Shown here one piece after another: positions 5,437-10,780 of a stretch of DNA of 10,780 nt. The position numbers and the translations under genes were made by a program. Under the pieces are notes generated by a model, which worked only from the letters and a program-made list of their open reading frames with translations, had not been told where the DNA came from and made no database searches. The DNA lies in the NCBI GenBank assembly GCA_047629355.1, contig JBLHWU010000212.1, forward strand, positions 1-10,780, read 5' to 3'. Source of the DNA: CAYUNA01 sp047629355. Its GTDB lineage: Bacteria > Bacteroidota > Bacteroidia > Chitinophagales > Saprospiraceae. How positions within the stretch are numbered: position 1 is the first letter of the stretch; the number at the start of each line of letters is the position of its first letter.

Positions 5437-6474
5437 ATGGAAAAATATTGGAATATATTCGTCAACGGCTACACAGGCTACAGCAATTATTTACTCAATG
5501 AAATAACCCATCCAAGTTGGAAAAGTTATTTCTATTGGTTGATTGTTGTCTCTTTATTCTTTTTCGTTTTGGAAGTGATTATTCCTTGGCGAAAAAAGCA
5601 AACAGTTTTCCGAAAGGATTTTTGGTTGGATGCTTTTTATATGTTTTTCAACTTTTTTATCTTTTCCCTAATTATCTATAATGCTGCTTCGGATGTCGTT
5701 GTCAATCTTTTTAATGACGGCATTAAAGCCATTGCAAACTTTGATTTACAAGCACAAAACCCCTTACAAACCGCTCCAATGTGGGCTGTTCTGATTATCG
5801 GTTTTTTTGTTAGAGATTTCGTCCAATGGTGGATTCACCGCCTTTTACACAAATCAGATAAGCTTTGGGAATTTCACAAAGTACACCACTCTGTTGAACA
5901 AATGGGCTTTGCTGCTCACCTTCGCTACCATTGGATGGAAAATATCGTCTATCGAACCTTAGAATATATTCCTTTAGCCTTATTAGGAATTGGTCTATAT
6001 GACTTTTTCATTATTCATATTTTCACCTTAACCTGGGGACATTATAACCACTCTAATATCACCGTCAGCGGACATGTTACGGGTGGAATTCTTGGCGGAC
6101 TTATCGGTATCGTATTCGCCAATAGTTTGATGGATATTCCTGTCTTTGATGGCGCATCTATTCTGATGAAAATTGGCGTTGTTACAGGATTTATTGCTAT
6201 TGGAAGTTTAGTGCTTGGTAAAGTAATGAAATGGTTGTTCAATAGCCCCGAAATGCACATTTGGCACCACTCCTACGAATTGCCTGAAGAACGGCGTACA
6301 GGCGTCAACTTTGGATTAACCCTCGCTATTTGGGATTATATTTTCAAAACGGCGTACATTCCGCACAATGGACAAAATATCCGTTTGGGCTTTCCGGGAA
6401 TAGAGTCTTTTCCAGAAGATTTTACTTCCCAAATGACACATGGTTTTGGAGGGAATGAAGCGGAGAAAAAATAA
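5437..6474 (+). CDS. Membrane fatty acid hydroxylase / sterol desaturase family protein
   Basis: This 345-aa integral membrane di-iron enzyme belongs to the FA_hydroxylase superfamily (PF04116-type). Hydrophobic segments lie at about 32-50, 65-84, 113-130, 175-197, 214-230 and 245-263. The histidine clusters that bind iron are all visible: HRLLH (134-138), HKVHH (147-151), H161 and H165, H202 and H205, and HIWHH (274-278). The cytosolic core motif WEFHKVHHS is typical of bacterial members of unknown substrate. The family hydroxylates or desaturates sterols, carotenoids, fatty acids or sphingolipid-like chains with O2. Nothing in the sequence shows the substrate. Its position between a rhodanese and a sulfite dehydrogenase suggests a link to sulfur metabolism, for instance tailoring a sulfur-containing lipid, but that is speculation. 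It starts 137 bases after the sulfurtransferase, behind a hairpin leader. Confidence 0.85.
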   Translation: MEKYWNIFVNGYTGYSNYLLNEITHPSWKSYFYWLIVVSLFFFVLEVIIPWRKKQTVFRKDFWLDAFYMFFNFFIFSLIIYNAASDVVVNLFNDGIKAIANFDLQAQNPLQTAPMWAVLIIGFFVRDFVQWWIHRLLHKSDKLWEFHKVHHSVEQMGFAAHLRYHWMENIVYRTLEYIPLALLGIGLYDFFIIHIFTLTWGHYNHSNITVSGHVTGGILGGLIGIVFANSLMDIPVFDGASILMKIGVVTGFIAIGSLVLGKVMKWLFNSPEMHIWHHSYELPEERRTGVNFGLTLAIWDYIFKTAYIPHNGQNIRLGFPGIESFPEDFTSQMTHGFGGNEAEKK

Positions 6475-6493
6475 TTTTTTAGTCAATGGACTT

Positions 6494-6534
6494 GTTACCC
6501 TTTAAAAATGCTTGTATGAAATTTAGAGGGTAAC
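6494..6534. promoter_or_regulatory. Inverted repeat between hydroxylase and sulfite dehydrogenase
   Basis: GTTACCCTTTAAA (6494-6506) pairs with TTTAGAGGGTAAC (6522-6534) at 12 of 13 positions across a 15-base spacer. It begins 20 bases after the hydroxylase stop and ends 26 bases before the next ATG. It could be a terminator-like hairpin or a dimeric operator for the sulfite dehydrogenase pair. No T-run follows, which argues against a simple intrinsic terminator. Confidence 0.45.
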
Positions 6535-6559
6535 AACTCTAATCACCAACCTTTAAACA

Positions 6560-7885
6560 ATGTCTAAAAATAAAACGAAAAAAATTGGCTTACACGAGTT
6601 ATACGCCAAAGATCCTATCGAAGCAGACAAATTGCTTTGGGGTAGAGAAACGCCCAAAAACAGTCGTAGAGGTTTTTTGCGCAATAGCGCCCTAACTGCA
6701 ATGGGCATCGCGCTTGGTGGCAAGATGGTCTACGCCAGCAATTTCCCTGCCGGCATGATTCCTGCTGGCTTGGCCAATTCAACCGAAGCATTTAGTTTGC
6801 CAGGCAAAAATTCCGGATTGATTGTTTTAAACGACAAACCCATCAATGCAGAAGCTCCACCCGAATTATTGGACGATGAATTGACACCCAACGACCTGTT
6901 TTTTGTACGAAATAATGGCATCCCACCTACTGATATTGACGTCAACAAATGGACATTGACCATCGAAGGGGAATCTGCTCGACAGAAGAAGACTTATACT
7001 TTAGCAGACCTCAAGTCCAAGTTTAAAAACTATACTTACAATCTCACATTGGAATGTGGCGGCAATGGTCGCAAAGAATTCAACCCACCCGCCAAAGGCA
7101 ATCAATGGTCATTGGGTGCGGTTGGTTGTGCTGCTTGGACGGGTGTCCGGTTAGCCGATGTGCTAAAGGGTGTTGGGGTAAAAAGTAATGCCGTTTATAT
7201 TGGCTATTACGGAAAAGATACCCACTTATCAGGTGACCCAAAGAAAGTGGTCATTTCCAGAGGCGTACCGATGGATAAGGCAATGGAAAACGAAAGTTTA
7301 ATTGCTTGGTCAATGAATGGAGAAGATATTCCAATATTGAATGGACATCCATTGCGCTTAGTTTTTGGTGGATTTCCAGCCTCTTGTTCTGGAAAATGGT
7401 TGTCTAAAATAGTGATTAGAAATAAAGTCCACGATGGCCCAAAAATGACTGGACAATCCTACCGTGTGCCTTGCAAACCCGTTGCGCCAGGCTCAAAAGT
7501 CGAAAACAAAGATATGTGCATCATTGAGGGAATGCCCGTCAAATCATTGATTACTTATCCAAAATCAGGAGCGACGATTAAATTAGGGCAGCAATTACCT
7601 ATCAGAGGACATGCATGGACGAATGAAACGGCCATCACAGCAATGAACTACTCCATTGATTTTGGCATAACTTGGCAACCTTGCGAACTCACCCCCACAA
7701 CCAATCGATACGCTTGGCAGCGTTTCAACGCAAAAGTTGATTTTCCAAAAGATGGGTATTATGAAGTATGGGTAAAAGCCACCGATTCTAAAGGCAATAG
7801 CCAACCAATGCTATTACCCGGCTGGAATCCAAGAGGTTACTTAAACAATGCTTGTCACCGAGTCGCTATAAAAGTTATTACCTAA
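6560..7885 (+). CDS. Tat-exported molybdopterin sulfite dehydrogenase (SorA/SoxC type)
   Basis: This 441-aa protein carries a twin-arginine signal SRRGFL at 35-40 followed by a hydrophobic stretch (43-70), so it is folded with cofactor and exported. The oxidoreductase Moco-binding domain spans about 85-290, with the molybdenum-ligating C166 in LECGGNGR (164-171). The C-terminal Mo-co dimerisation domain spans about 322-440 and includes SIDFGITW (365-372) and GWNPRGYLNN (421-430). The family oxidises sulfite to sulfate with electrons to cytochrome c. SoxC relatives act on protein-bound sulfur with SoxD. No other sox genes are present and the partner cytochrome is a small mono-haem one, so sulfite dehydrogenase is the better reading, though SoxC-type annotation is possible. 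Its stop codon overlaps the start of the cytochrome gene. It would complete the oxidation of sulfite made by the dioxygenase, in another compartment. Confidence 0.9.
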   Translation: MSKNKTKKIGLHELYAKDPIEADKLLWGRETPKNSRRGFLRNSALTAMGIALGGKMVYASNFPAGMIPAGLANSTEAFSLPGKNSGLIVLNDKPINAEAPPELLDDELTPNDLFFVRNNGIPPTDIDVNKWTLTIEGESARQKKTYTLADLKSKFKNYTYNLTLECGGNGRKEFNPPAKGNQWSLGAVGCAAWTGVRLADVLKGVGVKSNAVYIGYYGKDTHLSGDPKKVVISRGVPMDKAMENESLIAWSMNGEDIPILNGHPLRLVFGGFPASCSGKWLSKIVIRNKVHDGPKMTGQSYRVPCKPVAPGSKVENKDMCIIEGMPVKSLITYPKSGATIKLGQQLPIRGHAWTNETAITAMNYSIDFGITWQPCELTPTTNRYAWQRFNAKVDFPKDGYYEVWVKATDSKGNSQPMLLPGWNPRGYLNNACHRVAIKVIT

Positions 7886-8370
7886 TGAGACATAAAAATA
7901 TTGATAATTTTGCTCCCTTAATCAATTTAATTACTGGGGTATTTCTCCTTTGTTTTTTTGCATTTACCTATTTGTTAGTGGGCGACCGATTGGATTCTTG
8001 GTTTTCAGAGCCACCTGTCGCAACCAAAAGTAAATCAAGTCGCTCCAACCCGAATAGCGCCGATGAAGACAGAGTCGTTGATGGCATTCATCTACAATCA
8101 GGATTGGCGTACGGGGAAGGATTTGACATTGTGCGCGGTACGTGTACTGCTTGTCATTCTGCTAAATTGGTCACGCAAAATCGCGCGACTAGAGAAGGTT
8201 GGCAACAAATGATTCGCTGGATGCAGGAGACCCAGGGGCTTTGGGATTTGGGAAAAAATGAACCGATTGTTTTGGATTACTTGGCGAAGTATTATGCGCC
8301 GAAGGAGACTGGGCGGCGTGCTAATATTGATGTGGCGGAGGTGGAGTGGTTTATTTTAAATTTGGAGTGA
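7885..8370 (+). CDS. Membrane-anchored mono-haem cytochrome c, partner of the sulfite dehydrogenase
   Basis: With the ATG at 7885, which shares one base with the preceding TAA (TAATG), the protein is 161 aa. The reading frame extends upstream to a TTG at 7852, but the overlapping start is far more plausible and suits translational coupling. Residues 12-33 form an uncleaved-looking membrane anchor. A Ser/Pro-rich linker (about 41-62) follows, then one c-type haem site CTACH at 87-91 with H91 as ligand. M109 or M113 is a possible sixth ligand. The fold from 73 to the end is about one cytochrome c domain. It should accept electrons from the sulfite dehydrogenase and pass them to the respiratory chain, like SorB or a shortened SoxD. 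The 3' end is followed by about 80 bases without features and then a palindromic element. Confidence 0.88.
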   Translation: MRHKNIDNFAPLINLITGVFLLCFFAFTYLLVGDRLDSWFSEPPVATKSKSSRSNPNSADEDRVVDGIHLQSGLAYGEGFDIVRGTCTACHSAKLVTQNRATREGWQQMIRWMQETQGLWDLGKNEPIVLDYLAKYYAPKETGRRANIDVAEVEWFILNLE

Positions 8371-8448
8371 GCATTAATTTGGCTTACTGCACCTTGGAAT
8401 AATCCCTATTGATAAAAAGACTAATTATAAATAACTTGCAAAGGACTA

Positions 8449-8611
8449 AGCAAAGCGTAGTAATTAATCAGGTAATTTTATAAACATCTTTTTCCTCTAT
8501 TTTTCCCTTAAAAATTTCTTCAATAACACTGGCTATTCAAGAATTTTTAAAGAAAAACTATCGAAAAAATCTTGTCTAAAAATTTTACCTGATTAATTAT
8601 TACGCGTTACT
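8449..8611. mobile_element. MITE-like long palindrome, copy 3 (163 bp)
   Basis: Imperfect inverted arms run along the whole element, for example GTAATTAATCAGG (8460-8472) with CCTGATTAATTAT (8588-8600), then inward to about 8520 and 8539. Bounded as AGCA...TACT it is 163 bp and flanked by TA on both sides (8447-8448 and 8612-8613), the expected target duplication. Its core matches copy 4 in opposite orientation: the complement of 8590-8539 agrees with 9505-9556 at about 43 of 51 bases. The outer tips differ between the two copies. TA duplication and tiny palindromic size point to mobilisation by an IS630/Tc1-mariner-type transposase, which is inference. Confidence 0.7.
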
Positions 8612-8631
8612 TAACAGCTAAAAAAAAGAAC

Positions 8632-8639
8632 TAACTTTG
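8632..8639 (+). promoter_or_regulatory. Bacteroidota-type -7 element TAACTTTG before the His-rich gene
   Basis: TAACTTTG is identical to the element at 885-892 and lies 8 bases before the ATG at 8648. Transcription would begin within a few bases of the ATG, giving a leaderless or near-leaderless mRNA. The -33 region would fall on the end of the neighbouring palindromic element, and no clear TTTG is seen there. Confidence 0.5.
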
Positions 8640-8647
8640 CAAAGAAT

Positions 8648-8932
8648 ATGAAATATTTCGCTCACATATTGCTTTTATATTTTTCTTTGGGGCCCTATCT
8701 TCCCAAAGGAGATTTTAATCAGTTATTGAAATTCAATGACTTGCAAGCGCATTCTGTATTGCACCAAAGCGAAGCAATCGCAGCCGGACAGACTATTTCC
8801 TTTTCTGATTTTTTATACCTTCATTTTGTAGATGGCGACGAACATCAACACGAAAATGAAGACGACCACGAGCGTTTACCTTTTCACAATAGACTTTATT
8901 TACAAACCTACAGCTCTGTAAATTGGATGTAA
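8648..8932 (+). CDS. Small exported His/acid-rich protein, probable metal-binding
   Basis: This is a 94-aa protein. A hydrophobic N-terminus (residues 4-18) looks like a signal peptide. The middle contains SFSDFLYLHFVDGD (52-65), followed by an acidic, histidine-rich stretch EHQHENEDDHE (66-76) and then LPFHN (78-82). I do not know a named family, but small Bacteroidota proteins with an ISFxxFLYxHY segment, a His/Asp/Glu cluster and LPF are often seen near heavy-metal efflux genes. A metal-sensing or buffering role in the periplasm is a reasonable guess. No efflux genes remain in this window; an insertion-sequence relic follows directly. Its promoter element is only 8 bases before the ATG. 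The reading overlaps the far 3' tail of that antisense relic, so its last residues could be affected by the junction. Confidence 0.65.
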   Translation: MKYFAHILLLYFSLGPYLPKGDFNQLLKFNDLQAHSVLHQSEAIAAGQTISFSDFLYLHFVDGDEHQHENEDDHERLPFHNRLYLQTYSSVNWM

Positions 8933-8950
8933 TTTTCGCTCATTTCTAAA

Positions 8951-9343
8951 ATGCACCCTCAGATTATGCAAACTGGTGCAAATCTCAATGACCCTGTCAC
9001 GTTTTTCTCTTGCGTAGATTCGCATTCTCTCAAGCATGATTCTACATCATTTCACCCCGCCAATAGCGTGTTCCACCGTTATTCTTACTCCAGAAATTAA
9101 GTAATTCTCAAACTTTTGCTCCTTTGTCAATTTCTCGTTTTTTGGCTTTTTGTGAGGCATAAATATGATAGCATCTTTGGGAAGGAATCCAAGGTAACCT
9201 AAGTCGAAAAATAAATATGATTGTTTCGGAAATTTAATGGCTTCTTCATCTACCATTTTTCTATCATGAACACTAGACTTTATTTTTATATAATCCATTT
9301 TTTGCGCTTTATTTCTCTTGTTCGTGAATATAGATTTTTTATT
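8951..9343 (-). pseudogene. IS5-type (DDE_Tnp_4) transposase remnant
   Basis: Read on the minus strand, residues resemble the C-terminal half of IS5-group DDE transposases. These are SVHDRKMVDE, then FFDLGYLGF with a catalytic-type Asp, then HKKPKNEKLT, then RITVEHAIGGVK with a catalytic-type Glu. A TGA at 9049-9047 interrupts the frame right after GVK, where relatives carry arginine (CGA to TGA would explain it). The same frame then continues with recognisable family residues CRIMLERMR and EICTSLHNLR to about 8951. The N-terminal half with the first catalytic Asp is missing, and the open frame upstream of 9343 runs antisense into the rep gene start. It is a dead relic, and no terminal repeats were found. 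The insertion probably removed whatever lay between the His-rich gene and rep. Confidence 0.8.
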
Positions 9344-9370
9344 GCAAATAAAGTCCATTAAACAGTATCT

Positions 9371-9547
9371 ATGAAAAATCAAAATAGCAGTATTGCAAGA
9401 ATAGAGAATAACTTCATTTTCAAGGCTGAATATTACTTGACAGCACGGGAGCAAAAAATCATGCTGTTTCTGATTTCTAATAAGTACGTGACATTATTTA
9501 TTGGGGTAAAATTTGAAAGCAAGATTTTTTCGATAGTTTTCTTTTAA
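9371..9547 (+). pseudogene. N-terminal fragment of the Rep_3 replication initiator, cut by a MITE
   Basis: The ATG at 9371 begins MKNQNSSIARIENNF and continues with LTAREQKIMLFLISN, the opening helix block of Rep_3 (RepB/RepE-type) plasmid initiators. After residue 37 the frame enters the palindromic element at 9483 and reads nonsense until the TAA at 9545-9547 (58 codons in all). The true continuation, INPNEENFNAQ, starts at 9646 in another frame. Removing 164 bases (element plus one TA) joins ISN to INP exactly, as in intact relatives. The 5' end lies right after the antisense transposase relic, and no promoter is evident. Confidence 0.8.
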
Positions 9548-9644
9548 AAATCGTTGCATGGTCTACATCACGGAACTATTTTTAAGAGGAAAATAGCGGA
9601 ATAAAGATGTTTTCAAATTACCCCAATAAATAGTGTCACGTACT
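9483..9644. mobile_element. MITE-like long palindrome, copy 4 (162 bp), inserted in rep
   Basis: Terminal inverted repeats 9483-9509 and 9618-9644 match at 26 of 27 bases, and weaker pairing continues to a loop near 9555-9582. The ends are AGTACGTGAC and GTCACGTACT. A TA duplication flanks it (9481-9482 and 9645-9646). Element plus one TA equals 164 bases, and removing that number restores the rep reading frame, which fixes the boundaries well. The core is homologous to copy 3 in opposite orientation. No ORF is present, so movement must rely on a transposase encoded elsewhere, with IS630/Tc1-mariner type suggested by the TA target. Confidence 0.82.
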
Positions 9645-9711
9645 TATCAATCCAAACGAAGAAAATTTTAACGCTCAAATAATTTCCCTCAAGGAATTAG
9701 AGAATGTAATC

Positions 9712-10743
9712 ATGTCGAAGCGGAGCGGAAGTTTTTATGACGAAATGTTAGATTTCACAGTTCGAATTTCTCAAAAACAAGTTATCTATGATTCAGAAAT
9801 TGGATTGAAAAACAAGAAAATCAAAGGTATCATCAACTGGTTTCAGAGCATTACGCGGACTTATAATCAGAATGGAGAAGTGTGTTTGGAGTTTCTATTT
9901 TCTGAGAAATTAAAGCCGCTTCTGTTGCAACTCAAAGAATATACGCAGTTGTATTATAAGGAAGCTTTGCCACTTGGTTCTGGTTATTCGATTCGTTTGT
10001 ATAACGTATTTAGGGTATATCGGGACAAGATGCAAAAGCATCAGAAGCGCAGCAAATTAAAATATGAATTGGAGGAATTGAAACGGATTCTTGGAATTGA
10101 AGATAAGTATAAGGATTGGAGAAAGTTCAATCGGGTTCTCCAAAAAGTTCTGGAGGAATTAAATGGGCTGACTCGGATGACTGTAAAAATGGAGTTGATT
10201 CGAGAGGGTAGGAAAGTAGTCGCCTTAGAGTTTGAGTTTTGGGACAAGTCGAAAAAATCGACGGTACAAAGCTTGAAAGGCGAGGGGAGCGGGGAGCGCA
10301 TCGACGTGGACCAATTAACATTTGCCCAAAATCGGGCATTTGAAAATTTGGTAAAATATGGTGTGAATGATGGCATTGCATTAGGATTGGTTTCTAAGGG
10401 TCTTGGTTCTGAAATCTCAGGTTTTGAAGATTGGTATTTTGAAGAATGTATCAAGATTGTAGAATTGAAATCAACTGCACAAATCGAGGGCGTAAAGCCA
10501 GGCATCTTCGTGAACTGGTTTCTGAAGTTGAAGGTCTTTGAACAAGGAGACCACTTTGCGAAGATTATGGAGACCTTGGCAGCGAGGAAAAAGGGACTGG
10601 AGAAATCGAATGTGCAGGCGTGGGAGAATCGGTTGGTGGCTCGGGGAATGACTCATTGGGAGCATTCAAAAAAAATCACATATAAAACTCTTGACAAAAA
10701 TTGCTTTTATCCTTTACCTTTTTATAGACACAAAATTGAGTGA
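9712..10743 (+). CDS. Rep_3-family plasmid replication initiator, C-terminal part
   Basis: From the internal ATG at 9712 the product is 343 aa. The true coding sequence continues upstream in frame to 9646 (INPNEENF...ISLKELENVI) and was once joined to the fragment starting at 9371. Family features are the two-winged-helix layout: FLFSEKLKPLLLQLKEY (61-77), GSGYSIRLYNVFRVYRDK (89-106), then EELKRILGIEDKYKDWRKFN (121-140) and RVLQKVLEELN (141-151). These proteins bind origin iterons and start plasmid replication. The residues after about 185 form a longer, less conserved C-terminal region. Restart at 9712 would lose about 55 residues of the first winged-helix domain, so dimerisation or origin binding may be impaired. 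A weak purine stretch AAGGAA lies upstream. No iterons are visible within the window, and only 37 bases follow the stop. Confidence 0.82.
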   Translation: MSKRSGSFYDEMLDFTVRISQKQVIYDSEIGLKNKKIKGIINWFQSITRTYNQNGEVCLEFLFSEKLKPLLLQLKEYTQLYYKEALPLGSGYSIRLYNVFRVYRDKMQKHQKRSKLKYELEELKRILGIEDKYKDWRKFNRVLQKVLEELNGLTRMTVKMELIREGRKVVALEFEFWDKSKKSTVQSLKGEGSGERIDVDQLTFAQNRAFENLVKYGVNDGIALGLVSKGLGSEISGFEDWYFEECIKIVELKSTAQIEGVKPGIFVNWFLKLKVFEQGDHFAKIMETLAARKKGLEKSNVQAWENRLVARGMTHWEHSKKITYKTLDKNCFYPLPFYRHKIE

Positions 10744-10780
10744 CTAAATCAAGAATAAAAAGATTATCAGGATTAGAGAT

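Noticed and set aside
7852..7884. TTG start for the cytochrome c, 11 codons upstream
   Set aside because: It would overlap the sulfite dehydrogenase by 34 bases, whereas ATG at 7885 forms a TAATG junction directly before the membrane anchor.
6560..8370. A SoxCD sulfur dehydrogenase pair
   Set aside because: The SoxC family is related, but no soxXYZAB genes are present and the cytochrome has one haem instead of the two usual in SoxD, so sulfite dehydrogenase fits better. SoxC remains possible.
9483..9644. The palindrome in rep as an origin or attenuator
   Set aside because: It disrupts the reading frame, has TA flanks, and shares its core with another copy at 8449-8611, so an insertion explains it better.
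10041..10505. 154-aa minus-strand ORF opposite rep
   Set aside because: It is a shadow of the rep gene; the composition is serine/proline/asparagine-rich as expected from antisense reading, with no domain.
10692..10728. TTGACA with a downstream AT-rich box as a sigma-70 promoter near the end of rep
   Set aside because: It lies inside the coding sequence, and Bacteroidota primary sigma factors use TAnnTTTG instead of the E. coli consensus.
1..10780. tRNA, rRNA or plasmid iteron arrays
   Set aside because: I looked for cloverleaf-like segments and tandem direct repeats of about 20 bases near rep and saw none.

Overview
The window looks like Bacteroidota DNA, probably from a Saprospirales- or Chitinophagales-type bacterium. 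It is AT-rich. The real genes start on ATG with no recognisable Shine-Dalgarno sequence, and two sites match the Bacteroidota -7 promoter element TAnnTTTG. All intact genes lie on the + strand. A plasmid-type replication initiator at the right end suggests a plasmid or a plasmid-derived island. That is inference from one gene.

Layout. Positions 63-626 hold a small IS200-type element with a single-strand (HUH) transposase and hairpin ends. A 148-bp palindromic element (649-796) follows directly. Next comes a CRP/FNR-type palindrome (846-863) placed for activation of a TAnnTTTG promoter (885-892), and then a leader of about 170 nt with hairpins.

Positions 1069-8370 form a sulfur-oxidation block. 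It encodes a persulfide dioxygenase-rhodanese fusion (CstB-like), a small HMA-type ORF with no normal start codon, a split pair of YeeE/YedE (TsuA-like) sulfur-compound transporter halves, a lipoprotein double-rhodanese sulfurtransferase, a membrane fatty-acid-hydroxylase/sterol-desaturase-family enzyme, a Tat-exported molybdopterin sulfite dehydrogenase, and its membrane-anchored mono-haem cytochrome c, which is coupled by TAATG. Read as a pathway: sulfur compounds are imported or relayed as persulfide, the persulfide is oxidised to sulfite (with thiosulfate recycling by rhodanese domains), and sulfite is oxidised to sulfate outside the cytoplasmic membrane with electrons passed to cytochrome c. 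No sulfite exporter and no SoxXYZAB genes are visible.

Positions 8449-10743 are a mobile or degraded zone. They contain a second-family palindromic element, a small exported His/acid-rich protein of the kind found near metal-resistance genes, an IS5-type transposase remnant with an in-frame stop, and a Rep_3-family replication initiator split by a 162-bp palindromic element.

The most notable non-coding signals are as follows. (i) Four long-palindrome, MITE-like elements begin AGTA or AGCA and end TACT. Three are 162-163 bp long; two of those are flanked by TA duplications, and one interrupts rep so that removing it restores the reading frame exactly. (ii) A hairpin-bearing leader motif recurs upstream of three of the sulfur-block genes (1069, 4256, 5437).
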